Positions 32,032 through 43,016 of a stretch of 64,000 nt of DNA are shown here, piece after piece (within the stretch, counting starts at the first letter, position 1; each line of letters starts with the position of its first letter). The translations under genes were made by a program, and so were the position numbers. The notes below the pieces were generated by a model, which worked only from the letters and a program-made list of their open reading frames with translations, was not told the origin of the DNA and did no database searches. The stretch spans positions 51,048,457 through 51,112,456 of the forward strand of contig NC_083343.1 in the NCBI RefSeq assembly GCF_019175385.1, given 5' to 3'. This stretch comes from Lycium barbarum. Its lineage: Eukaryota > Streptophyta > Magnoliopsida > Solanales > Solanaceae.

Positions 32032-32725
32032 ATATGATCATCAGGCCTCCTATGGACCCTAGCCCTCTTGCATAGCTAGGTGATCAGTAACGGAAGCATC
32101 AAACTCGACGCCCCAACCCTCATAAACTCTTTCCATTATACAATCACTTGCGAACCCACATTTACAGGAACATTATCCAGGATACAAGAGGCGACATTCC
32201 TTGAAGGGCGGACCCGGGGGGAGATGATATTCAGCCACCTCCTGGCCTCAGCAGTAAATTTCTCACTAGATATCCCCACTTTGGACCTACCCCAGGTGAT
32301 AGAAGCCATATTCTCCTCATCCACAAGCATAGACACCAGCCAATCCCCATTATCAGTAGTATTCTTGGCCTCCAAGAACTCCACCGAAGGGTTATACACT
32401 TTGTACACCGGTTGATTGTCTTAGCCCCCACTTTCACGGAGACCCCGCGAATCACAATCCTGGGATCAGGAGAATCCCAATCAACAGTGGGCAAATGGGC
32501 ATAAAATTTCCTAACCCATTTCTCATTGCAACGCCCGAAATCATTAATCAAACGCATCCACTTGATCTTTTCCAACCTCTCTAGAAACTCGAGAGTCCAT
32601 CTCTCAACATTGGTCATATCAAAACCTCTCTCCAGCAATAGGGCATTGTGGGTTGACGAAGAATGGATAAACGGGCATTGCTTTTCTTGTTGCGCTACTT
32701 GTTCGGCTGCTTGATTCTCGGCCAT
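32032..32725 (-). pseudogene. Element A antisense ORF, N-terminal part
   Basis: On the minus strand the ATG is at 32725-32723 (MAENQAAEQVAQQEKQ). Key motifs are NEKWVRKFYAHLPTVDWD, RIVIRGVSVKVGAKTIN and, after a frameshift near 32410, a Trp-rich segment with EARRWLNIISPRVRPSRN and CILDNVPVNVGSQVI. It stops at 32138-32136. The same protein is on the plus strand at 61311-62510 in element D. It resembles the plant transposon-associated family I know as putative plant transposon protein (PF20167, from memory). It runs opposite to the LTRs. Antisense ORFs are known from Tat-lineage gypsy elements. Its molecular role is unknown. Confidence 0.8.
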
Positions 32726-32867
32726 TGTGCCTGTGAGGGATATTTTACGTTATGACGACTCATGAACCAGTTTGAGAAAATCTATGCATGCATTCTAAGT
32801 TTTGAACCTCAGCAATTCGGTGAAATGATAAAAATTCCTGGAGCAGATTATGTGCACTCACCACTAT

Positions 32868-33000
32868 AGCGGTCACTCAGACCGCTGCAGCGGTATTGCC
32901 ACCACTTCAGAACCGCGACCATTTACTTACAACTTCTCCAGCGCACCCCTGAGCGCTGAAGCGGGATCGCTCGAGCGGGTTCATGACAGCTGAAGCGGTC
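32868..33000. repeat. Cluster of CCGCT-N-AGCGG words, element A
   Basis: It includes GACCGCTGCAGCGGT, CACTATAGCGGTC, GAGCGCTGAAGCGG and ATCGCTCGAGCGGG. It lies inside the predicted intron upstream of the antisense ATG; element D has an equivalent cluster at 60990-61182. Confidence 0.8.
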
Positions 33001-33296
33001 TTATCTTCCCCAACAAACCCAATTTTCCGTAACCCCCCGAAGCTTCAAAAACTCATTTTTATGAACATATCGGGTAAATATCAGGCATGCAAAGTATTTA
33101 CAACTCCTAGTACATGATTTCTAGCAACAAAAATCCCAAGAATTCAAGCTAGCCAACACACAATTTCAAACCAAAATTTCTTTACAATGTTGAAGTTTTT
33201 TGGTCAAAATCTATTCATTATCTATGCAACACTCGATGTTTAGATGTTTTTAACGCTACACTAGTTGTAAAATTCAGCATAACAAAACCCCATGAA

Positions 33297-33310
33297 CCCC
33301 CCCCCCCCCC
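33297..33310 (+). repeat. Run of 14 C
   Basis: A homopolymer in the non-coding part of element A; its length may be uncertain in any assembly. Confidence 0.9.
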
Positions 33311-33420
33311 AATCAAATCCAAAATCCAAATTTGGGGTTAGCAAACCCATTAATCAACGAATAAAGTCTTAGAATCGTGCTTCATTATTCTATTTCTAGT
33401 ATAGAGGGGTGATTTCTTAC

Positions 33421-33985
33421 CTTTTTAGTGACAGATTCGGGTATGGATGGTGGTGATAGCGGACGAACTTGGTAGCCTTCGTTTTCTTCCGCTTGACAGA
33501 GATTTGTGATGGTAAATGGTTGGGATTAAAGTGTAGGGGGAATGTGCGAGTATTTGAGAGGATTTTATGGGGTTAGGGGGGAGGGAAGGGGGAGGGAGGG
33601 GGGAGTTGAGAGGTTGTATTTGGTTAGGAGTAGGAGAAGAGTCGTGGGTGAGGGGAAGTATTTTTGTGGGAATAGGAAAAGGTGGGGAAGAGAAAGGGTT
33701 TTATTTTTCTTACTCCCAGTCAGCCGCTCCAGCGGTAGCTAGGCCACTTCAGCGGTACCATTTAAGCACTGCCTAGGACACTGAAGTGGTCAATCAGTGG
33801 TTACTTCCACTAGTTCGTTTCATCTAATTTTGATCAGCGTTGAGTCTCACCCATGTGTTCTCCCCTGTGGGCCTATATGTATAATTTATCCATTTTGTCT
33901 GAGCCATTACCCTTGTGAGTATTCTTCATGCGCCTTGGAACGCCCTTGCCATTTGAGGACGAACAGTTGTTTAATTGGTATCTGA
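33421..33985 (-). promoter_or_regulatory. Element A antisense promoter region and 3' internal end
   Basis: On the minus strand a palindrome cluster (33722-33796) precedes an A/T box (AAAAATAAAACCC, about 33690-33702) and then a pyrimidine-rich stretch. On the plus strand that stretch is the G-rich run at 33574-33605, which meets the four-tract G-quadruplex pattern. Element D has the same order with a clearer TATA box. The A polypurine tract before 33986 is weak: GGACGAACAGTTG and then TTTAATTGGTATCTGA. Confidence 0.5.
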
Positions 33986-34157
33986 TGTAACGACCCGTTC
34001 CGTCGTTACTGTAAAAACTTTCGAAACATCCGTAAACATGTCATCCTAGACCTTTTCTTTCGCTAATGTATTTCTGACGGACATCTAGCCTAGTGGTACC
34101 CATTGTGTAGAAGAGAATCAAACATCGAAATTCGAGTCGAGGACCCAGTTAGACTAC

Positions 34158-34305
34158 CCCAACGCTAGGCTGAGTGCCATAGCGGTTGCACTCCAGCAGC
34201 CATGGCGCTGCTGAAGCGTTGGTATGGTGTTGGCATCAGGCTACTGCAGCGGCTATTCGAGCACTGTCGCTGAAGTGGTGACGCCCAATTAAATCCCCTA
34301 TTTAA
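34158..34305 (+). promoter_or_regulatory. Palindrome cluster and TATA-like box, element A 3' LTR
   Basis: Words such as GCGCTGCTGAAGCG, CTGCAGCGGC and GTCGCTGAAGTGG lie at 34190-34283, followed 16 bp later by CCTATTTAAG. The words are the CCGCT-AGCGG family, so the same word type serves the LTR and the antisense promoter of this family. Confidence 0.6.
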
Positions 34306-36530
34306 GAAATCATTTCGGGAATTATCCCATTTTTCATAACCCTAAATTCCAGCCGCCCAGTTCGGAGGGAAAGCCTAAAAATTAGATTTGTTAGCCTTAT
34401 AATCCTTCTAAAACCTTCAAATTCTCGTTCCACCTAGTAAATTACTTCTAAAGGTCTTCATCTAGAGAAACATCAAATGGGTATTACAAGCATCTAGGGT
34501 TGGAGAAATGTTTGGTTAGCATTATCTTTCATATGATTCCTGGTAGGAAATCTTCCATGTTCTTCCTCTAAATGGGTTAATAACCTAGATTCATACCTTC
34601 TTTCCTCTAGAGTCCTACCTTCTTTCTTCTTAAAATGAGTTCTTTCATGAATTTTGGAAATGGGTCTTTCCCAATGTAATTCTAAAAATTGGTAAATCAC
34701 CTAGTGTGTTGTAGATGGGTTCAAGAAGTGGTTAAGATCCCAAACCTTCTTTACTAATCTGAGATCTTTTGTGAGGGTTCAAATGGAAATTGTTAATCTT
34801 GGGTCTCATGGTTGTCTCCAAACTATTTCGTGCGGATTGCGACGTGGTGATCAATTGAAATAATCAACGGATGTCAGTGGCACCCGCTCGGCCATGAAGT
34901 AGGTTATGGCTTCCCTTCAGTAGACTCTAGTTAGTTTCATCTATTCGTGTATTACAAGGAACGGAGAATGCATGTGTAGGGATTGGAGATTTGGGATGGA
35001 AGCCTAGGATGGTATTGTTGTGTGATTTGTATGTTCGGGCTTGTGGCCTATAGGTTCCTTAGGATGTTTGGTGTGGTTTTCTTGAATATCGGTGGATTTT
35101 AGGTAACTTGGGAGTAGTGGGTGATACCTAAATTTTCTATGTTCCCTGATGAAAATTTCCGTAATATGTGTCTAATCGTGTTATGTTGTCAATTGGGAAT
35201 CTAGTTTGATAAAGGAATGGATGAAATGTACAAACGACTGTGACTGAGATTCTAGATTGAGTTGTGACGAATGATTGTGAGTCGAAGGTGAAATTACTTG
35301 TTCTAAGCTATTAGGCTACGTTAGAGGAAGTGGTAGTAATGTGTATCGACTTGACCAACCTGTTGTCTGTTTGGGGCTAGAGACCACGTTATGTTGTGAT
35401 TTGATTGTTCTGTTGTGTTGGCTTGATGCCATGAGTTGTTGATTAATGTTGGATTCTGTTTTATCATCTTGATTACGATACTGTTGGCGTACCCGGTACT
35501 TGTGATCCGATTATATTGTTGGCATACCCACTGTTGGTATTTGTGATTCGAATATATTGTTGGCATACCTTTTGTTGGTACTTGTGATATTGAGAATGAT
35601 TATTGATGTTGATACATGCATTGCACGCACTCTCATTTTCATGATACACTATTAAGATACTGATGATATTTGATGAAGCACTTTGATGAGCTGGTCTCGA
35701 TTTTACTTGGGTGACGTGAGATGCCTATATTCGATGTTCGTTCCGGAATCATTGATTGCTTGGCTTATACCTGATGTTAGTTTCGGAATCGTTGATAGTG
35801 TGTGGACTCTTCGGGTCCCCCAGAGCGGTGCCGGTGAGAAACCCCCGTGGGAAAAGTTTCAGGGTCCCGTCTGTCTGTTAGGTTAAGATCTGGGACGGGT
35901 GGCACTTAGACTTCGCGAGTCACACTAGGTTGTGCTACCGAGACGTCGGTATTTCTGTCCGGAGTACATGTGTACATAGCATTTGCATGGCATTGCGTTG
36001 CATCCATACATCATTGCATTGCATTGCACCACGGTTTGCGATTGAGATGCTTGTTGTTGTACTTGTGATATTGGATTCGGACTTGATGTATTCAGACTTG
36101 GCACATTTGGGATTAGATGCTCTACTTAGGCGATAACGTGTACTTGGATTCAATTACGTTTGATTTATACTTGTTGATTTGTTCTTGTTGAATTATCCCG
36201 TAGAACCCCCCCCGGAAGATCAATTACTTGATTGGTTTCTAAGTGATGTAGGATAAAAGATGTTATATTGATGAGTTGACTCCTAGACTAAAACGAACGA
36301 TCTAATGATTTATGAATTGGGGAATTGCATTTGTGATATTTGACTTGTAGTTATTAGAGAGCAGTTGTGATTTAAGGGTATTGATGTTATGACGCGCGGT
36401 AGATAGACGTATGACTTGATTTAGTTATTATAATAATTTTTTGTGCATTCTTTTTCTGATATGTGTTCTCAACCATTATCGGCCTATGATACTTTCTCAG
36501 TACTCGTGGATTGCACTGATATTGCACTTG

Positions 36531-36562
36531 CTACACCCTTTTTGAGGTGTAGATTGTTTCAG
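36531..36562 (+). promoter_or_regulatory. LTR hairpin H1, element A 3' LTR
   Basis: CTACACC (36531-36537), a loop, then GGTGTAG (36546-36552), followed by CAGGTG. One pair is lost relative to the 5' LTR copy. Confidence 0.5.
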
Positions 36563-36913
36563 GTGGTTGATTGTGATATGAAGCGGAAATGCGCGGTGCC
36601 TATCTGGAAGGCCTCCTCCCATTTCATTCCAGGACGGAGGTTGAGTCTTAGAATGTAGTGGTTATCTAAAATCATTAGTCCCTCTTATGCTAGTCTAGAC
36701 CAGGTCATGGGAAGTTGGATCGAGTCTGTAATCATGTTTTTGTTGTAATCTCATAAATACTTGAGTTTATTAATCATATTAGCGCTATTGTTTCTAAATA
36801 TCTATTGGTTAAAATGATTCGCCTTTGTTTAATTGATGTGTTATTCGATAGAGGATTTGCCTACCGAGGTGGGAAAGGGAGGTGCCCGCGCAGCCCTAAA
36901 ATGGGTCGTGACA

Positions 36914-37307
36914 AAAATGTACCTAACTAATACACAAATAACTGAGATAAGCTTGGGTTCTTCGTAGTTGGTTCTTCTAGAGACTTAGGTGTTGACTACA
37001 CTCACTTGATATCTCGCATTGGAATTCTGATTGTGGATTTGCTCCAAAGCTTGTTCGTGCTGTGCTTATATAGAAATAGTTGCCACACTTGAATTGTTGA
37101 ATCCAACCAAGTTTTGTTTTCATTAATCGTACTCGAAAATCAACCCTTGTTTATCTTGGATCTTCCTTTTTCCTTGTATGCGTGTCGGCTATTCTGTCCC
37201 CTATTTCAATGCTAATTTCATGTGTTCAAATCATAGTAAGGATTCCATATAATTGAACTCTGAATCCTCATGTAATAGAAATTAGTCACTTTCCAAACCT
37301 CCTAGTC
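36914..37307. other. Unassigned sequence right of element A
   Basis: I see no repeat shared with the rest of the window, no long ORF and no TE hallmark. It could be single-copy host DNA or an old TE. AAAAT at its start is the probable right target duplication of element A. Confidence 0.4.
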
Positions 37308-38101
37308 TGTTATGAAATTGCTTCTGGGCTTGTGGATTAGCTATTTAAGTCCAATAAATATGAATTTAATTAATGTTTTGATTTTATTGGGTTAGTCCAT
37401 TAGTTTGGGCTATAAATGATGAGCCCACATTGCTAAACCCACGATGTCATCTTATCCTAGAGGCCCACATTGGTGTCATGTGTCAATAAGGTTGCACACC
37501 AAGTCAAACGAAAGAGCAAATAAGATCATGTCACGTGTCCAAATGATGCAGCATACCTAGTCAAATGGTCAATGAAGATGCGCCATGTGTACAAGTGACA
37601 TATTCCGACCCGTCAAATACGGTCATGTCACTTCATTTTTATTGGTCAGAAAGGATTTGTCCTTATCACAACCCCTCCATCCTACAACTATAAATAGAGA
37701 TCCTCATAATTCAGAAAAGGGACGAGAATTCCAACAAGAAGCCAAAGAGAGCTCGTGGATTAAACGCCACAGATTTTCTACTAGTTAAAAGTACTCAAGC
37801 ACTCAAGTATTTCTGTACAAGTTTTAAAGATCAAGATGAAGATTTGAGATCAAGCCTCAAGCCTTTGAATCCAAGTACAAGTTCAAGATCAAGACCACCA
37901 GATTCAAGATTAAGCAGCCCTTGAATTCAAGTAGTCAATATCAAATTCATCAAGCTCAAAAGCCCTTGAGTTTATTATCGAAAAGAATAATCAGAGGATT
38001 CATAGAGTTTGTAACACTCATATTGAAATCAAATACTACAATTGTTGCGATATATTTTCCTGTCTTGATTATTATCTCGACGCAAATTTTATTGTCTACA
38101 A
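37308..38101 (+). promoter_or_regulatory. Promoter-like, LTR-like sequence with TATA box
   Basis: It runs from TGTTATGAAATTG to GTCTACA. A TATA box (CTATAAATAGAGA) is at about 37688-37700, followed by a CAAG/TCAAG-rich 5' UTR-like stretch (37790-37960) and TTTGTAACACTC. The style is that of a solo LTR of another gypsy family, but I found no matching target duplication, so the ends are approximate. Confidence 0.45.
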
Positions 38102-39465
38102 TTTGAAATAGGAAAAAGATAGAGAAATAAAAAATTAGAGAAACAACTATTTTTAATGATTTCACAGGAAAGAGATCAAAAAAAATAAAAGACCCCAAAA
38201 GATGCAACATCCTTTTGTTAATAATGAATAGCTCGTTGAGGTTGAAAGCTCTCCCTTCTGGAAAAAAAAAAAAAAGAAAAAATCATGTGAGAATGAAGTA
38301 TCTATTAAATATGAATGGAACTATTAACATAGAGATGTTTTTGGTTAACTTTGTGAACTTAAAGGATTTTTTTGGTTAAGTGAAATATTATAAGAATGAT
38401 GTGGAAGTTGGGGTGAAACAAGAGGGATGATTTTGATTAAAAACTCGCAACAATGAAGGGTCAAATGCGTTTTTTGGTTTCAAACTGCTTTATTATTTTC
38501 TTTTAAAATATACTTAAAAAGGAAACATAAAAAATATTCTAAAGGGGTTTAAAATGGAACTAAGGTTTCGTTAATTTGTTGAGGCAGCAAATTTAAATTT
38601 CATTAATAGGTGGTATACCCTTTCTCTTTTTCTCCTCATTTCCGTAATATAATAAAAATATTTTTTTTAAAAGGTGTGTGGAATTACTGAAACTGTTTGT
38701 GCTAGTTAAAAGAAAAAAATGTTCGGCTTTTTGTGAGAACCCCACCACAAAATCTCATGATCCCGGCGAAATTAACATGTAAAATCTGTTTCAGATTAGT
38801 ATGTGTGTATGTTTTGATTAAGTTTTAAGTTCAATTTCATGTATCGCCTTGATCGGAAGGTACATCAATCATATTTAGTATTTTGTGTATACATTGTCTA
38901 GTTGTTCAGGTGCATTGCAATCGTCGTGGCCTTGGTGATTAAAACAAAGAATAATGATTTTATTAAAATATTGAATGAAAACATTTTTGCATGATGGTTT
39001 ATGACTCTTGCCCTGCCACGAGGTGTTTGTCTCTGACACTTATTGAGTATCCATTATACTCATGCTTCATTTATATGAAGTTGTTTGACATATATAAGTG
39101 TAGAGTTTGGGGGATATGTGAGGTGAGACCTCTACTTACTTCCATCCATTTGATAAGCCTCGTCGTATGTTAAAGTTAAATACACTTCTTCTTTTTGTTG
39201 AGTCGCTGCATGTTCCGAGCCTTCTTATTTCATTCACATGGTCATAGAGGATCTATTGATATATTGATTAGGTTTTATTTTTTCAAGGACATTTTCATGT
39301 ATAATTATATGAACTGAAAGATGTATGTTTAGCAGTAAAAATGGTAACAATTAAATTTATAAGTGGGTTATAGGATATGTGGTTTAATTAATAGGTTAAG
39401 TATAACAATAGTAAGCAAATGATAAACGTATATTGATGGATAATAATAAATAAAGCTTAAGAAAC
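38102..39465. other. AT-rich sequence without recognisable features
   Basis: No ORF longer than about 60 codons, no internal repeat and no similarity to the LTRs here. Possibly host intergenic DNA. Confidence 0.5.
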
Positions 39466-40463
39466 CAGATTTATAAACTCTGAGAACTGGTCCGGTTTTG
39501 GAGATTGCTTCTTTAACTCGAGCCAATTACTTGATAAAATTCCACTGCCTCCTTTTCAGATTACAAGTTTGAAGAATAATGAAAGCTAATGCGAAAAAAA
39601 TAGGGGGTACACCCCTATTTATAGCTACCAAAATAGATGGGCCATAGTACAATGTAAAAAAGGCCTTTTGATGAAAACCCTAAAATGCATAAGGCAGCAT
39701 ACGGATTCTGACATCCGTACCGTTGTTAGTGTAGATGGCGGAACGGTCAAGTGACGCGTGGCCTGGCCCATAACGGATACTCCGTTCTATGTCGAGTGTC
39801 TTCACCTCAGGCTCGGGTTTTCTGTGCTTATCAACATACCCTCGGTTTTCAACACTTAGTTGGAGAAAACTCATAACTCTTCGGCCCTCATTCCCTTCGA
39901 TCTTACCAGAGCCTAAAGACCTCATTTCTCTTTGATCTCGTATTGCTTCGGTTTTTACTGTATACAGATAGTCCCCAAAATTCTCGGTCCAAATTTTCAT
40001 CGAAGTGACGGGAAGTGGAACGATTACCTCACTGACTTCCTCAGTAAGCCTCTCTTTGAAAGCAAGCGGGAAATGAAACACCCCTTCATGTTACGTCTGT
40101 CTGACTTCGAACACGTGTCTCCTCCTGATTGGACGACTTCGGTAACCGCCTTAAATCTTTTATCTATAAAAGGCGTTACAGTGATTTCATTTTTCACTCT
40201 TCACCTCTCTTTCATTCTTGCTTCTCTTTGAATCCTTTTTTGAAATTTTGAGTCTTCTAAATTCTCTGAGAAAATTCATCTGAGACGCAAAATCTTCTCC
40301 ATTTTCTGGAAAATCTTCGTTAATCCTTCTTAACTTCATATGTTCATCTCCAAATCCTCATATCTCCATATTTTTAGCCTTCAAATCTTCATATCTCCAT
40401 AATCCGGCCTTCCAAATTCAAGAAAGGGCAACAAATATCGATTCTGCTTCCCAAAATGTTCCT
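39466..40463. promoter_or_regulatory. Region with divergent TATA boxes
   Basis: A minus-strand TATA (CTATAAATAG, 39615-39624) points left. A plus-strand TATA (CTATAAAAGG, 40164-40173) points right, toward the ORF at 40464. By analogy with element D the left one may be the promoter of a reverse LTR and the right one that of an antisense ORF. LTR ends were not found. Confidence 0.4.
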
Positions 40464-41072
40464 TTGGTTTCTTCTCCGAATGTTGAACCTGTCGCCAACC
40501 CCCGTGACAAAATACAAACCAGCTCCTTCGCACCCACGGCCAAAGACATAATTCCCTCGAAATACAATTTCAACCACAAGTTTGCCATTGAAACAGCTAT
40601 AAAGAATTCAGACCGGGGTTTCGATGTGAGACGTTACCCATCATCGATCGGAGTGGCTCACCTTCCCAAAGTCCGAGCTGAATGCGGTTGGGATAACTGC
40701 CCCATCGAGATTATTGCTCCTGGTGAAGACGAGGCAGTCATCGACTTTAATGAGGGCTTTTCATATATATAACATACGCCTTCACTTTGAAGCTTAACCC
40801 TCCAATAGATTCGGTTATCCTCGAGATGTGACGGACATATGAACTGTACCTTGCTCAAATAGGTCTGAACGTTTGGATGATCGTGGCTTGTCTCCGTCTT
40901 TTGGCCGATAATGCCAAAGTCAACTTCACCTTGCATCATCTGATCCGGTTATGTTGCTCGAGCATCTTCCGTGGCGGAGTTATAAAGCTCTCCAAACGGG
41001 GGAGAAACCCCATTCTTTTCTGTGTCGATGAAAAAAGAGATCGAGGCTACGATCATTTTGTTCGAGTTAGGA
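40464..41072 (+). pseudogene. Broken ORF of the plant gypsy-associated (transposase-28-like) type
   Basis: An ATG at 40464 opens 102 codons with KYNFNHKFAIETAIKNSDRG, VRRYPSSIG and RAECGWDNCPIEI, then shifts frame near 40770. The next frame has a TGA at about 40828 and then open sequence with ACLRLLADNAKVNFTLHHLI, IFRGGVIKLSKRG and DEKRDRGYDHFVRVR. This order is that of N-terminal regions of proteins often labelled putative gypsy type transposon in Solanaceae; that assignment is from memory. The ORF is cut at 41073 by an LTR. Only the first 200 or so residues remain. Function unknown. Confidence 0.65.
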
Positions 41073-43016
41073 TGTTGACACCAAATTTTCACTTCAGAAG
41101 ATGCTTATTTTAATTTTAAAATTTCTGGAGCAAGGATGCACCCTTAAAAATTAAAATTTTAAAAGTCCGAGAAAATTGTAAAACTGACGTTTAATTATTA
41201 TTTCATGAAATTGACAATTACGGGAAATTACAAGTTATTTACTTTCCCAAACATGTTTTGAAATAAAGATAAATATCGTGCTCCATTTAAATTGGGAAAA
41301 TTACTAATTAAAACGACGTATGAATTACGGCTCATTTTGACCGCATTTTTCACATCTTTAAATACTGGTCGGAACTATGCCAATATTGGGCTTGTTTTAA
41401 AGCTTGTATTTTAAAACTACGTATTATAAATCTTGTTTTCGTCAAAAGTTATTTTACGAGGATGTTTTAGACGAATACGTTTTTAAAGAATACATATTTT
41501 TTTTAAACAGTACATTGTTTAGGAAAGGTATTTTCATTAAAAGGAAGGTTAATTTAAACCTTTTAAAAACTTAAGGGTTGGGTGTTTCTTTTTAAAAAAA
41601 ATGTGGAAGTGTAATAAAAAATAAACTTCCACCCCCCCCCCCCCCCTCTACTCTTTCATTTTCACCCCGACCTCTCCTCTCCCATTCTCAGACGATTTGT
41701 TTGTTTCTAGGGTTCCGCTGTCGATGGCCAATTCAGGCCAATTCATGGTTGTTCTTCACCAGATTTTATGAGGGGTTTTGTTCCTTATCATGAGTTCTCG
41801 TGATTCCTAGGTTCAATTTCATTAGATTTGTGTTTTTCTATACCTAATTAAATCCTATAAAGGATGTTACCCTAGGTTCTTTTGTGTTATGGTTGCCATG
41901 AGATCTTCGCCATCTTGTGCCCCATAACACCCAATAAAAGAATCTAAGGGGGAATTTCCTAGGTGGATTCACAGTTGGGTACGATTTTGGGGATTCTATC
42001 TTATTTTGTACGATGGTACCGTTAGAATGTGCTGATTTTTGTTTTATTTGTGACGAGGTGTACTATCCTAGTATTTTCTATTTTTATTGGATTTTTATGT
42101 GGATTTTAGGGTACAATTTGTTAGATTTTTGTTGTATTCTGTGATTTATGTGAAATTTTGTTGGATAAGGTACGAATTAGTACAAAATTGGCTAAAAATC
42201 TGTTGGTCCTTTGCTGAAATTTGAATTGTTTGAATTGGGGTTTCTGGAATTGGGGGGAAATTCGGTTATGGACTTAACTTCTTTCCATTTTTATCCCTAA
42301 ACCCTATAATTGGTGCAATAAATAGAAGGCTTGATGGCCATTCTAAAGGAGGATTTTTTTAAGAGCTTTCTTATGGAAATTATTCTAAGAGTTTGAAAAT
42401 TTCAGTAAGTATTTAAATCTCTCATTATCAATACACTACCTATATACCATCAATATATTCAAACATATTACCAATATACTATATAAAATACTACAAATTC
42501 AATATAATACATTAACTTATATTACTCTCCAAATACCTATACTATACTAAAAAAATTCAAGAACAAAGGTTGTTTTTAAAGGATCTTGGGTGTTGGTGTT
42601 GAAGTTGTGATCCAATTCCTCCCATTTGATCTTTTGGTTTCCCCATAAAAAGGTATTATCCTATTCTAGTGCATTTTTATTCCTGTTTCAACTTATTTGA
42701 TGTATTATCTTGCCTATTTTTTATTTTAAAGCTATTTGAAGAACCTAGTATTTATACATGTTTTAAGGTTATTCATGTTGATGTAAACCTTGTTTGGCTA
42801 CTGTTTCATTAAAGCCTTAAGGCTACTATGATATAATGATAGTATAATGAAGTTTAAAATAGAACCTTAAGCATTTCTTATTAGGGCTAAGACTAAAAAT
42901 AAAGATTTAAGAGAAGTATGTTGTTTTTTTTTATTAGTTTACTGTTTCATTGAAGTTCTAAGGCTGTTGTGTTATAACACTGTATGAGGAAGGATAAGAG
43001 GGCCCTTAAGTGTTAA
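41073..43016 (+). mobile_element. Partial LTR, TGTTGACACC family
   Basis: It starts TGTTGACACCAAATTTTCAC in the middle of the broken ORF (flank TAGGA). It is AT-rich, has a run of 15 C (41632-41646), a leader-like stretch and a TATA-like CAATAAATAG near 42317. It is interrupted by element D at 43017 and no 3' end is visible. Its start motif fits a gypsy LTR but it has no second copy here. Confidence 0.5.
41632..41646 (+). repeat. Run of 15 C
   Basis: A homopolymer within the partial LTR; its length is uncertain in assemblies. Confidence 0.9.

Larger units (their letters stand above)
32731..33420 (-). other. Predicted 5' UTR intron of the element A antisense ORF
   Basis: On the minus strand a donor AAAAAG/GTAAGA (intron starts at 33420) and an acceptor CCCTCACAG (ends at 32731) lie 5 nt before the ATG. 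Element D has a donor and acceptor at matching places. A CCGCT-AGCGG cluster lies inside (32868-33000), and a run of 14 C at 33297-33310. This is a prediction only. Confidence 0.4.
33986..36913 (+). repeat. Element A 3' LTR (intact)
   Basis: 2,928 bp, TGTAACGACCCG...GGGTCGTGACA. It is uninterrupted and shows the empty sites of the reverse LTR (at about 35121) and of element B (at about 36656). A palindrome cluster (34158-34283) precedes a TATTTAA box (34299-34305). Hairpin H1 is at 36531-36552. The flank AAAAT (36914-36918) would be the right target duplication; its partner lies left of the window. Confidence 0.93.

Noticed and set aside
37308..38101. A complete solo LTR call
   Set aside because: The promoter-like layout fits, but no 5-bp duplication was found at any reasonable pair of ends, so I list it as LTR-like only.
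39680..40231. Overlapping frames on both strands (133 and 99 codons)
   Set aside because: They overlap in the region with divergent TATA boxes and have no recognisable motif; non-coding promoter sequence is more likely.
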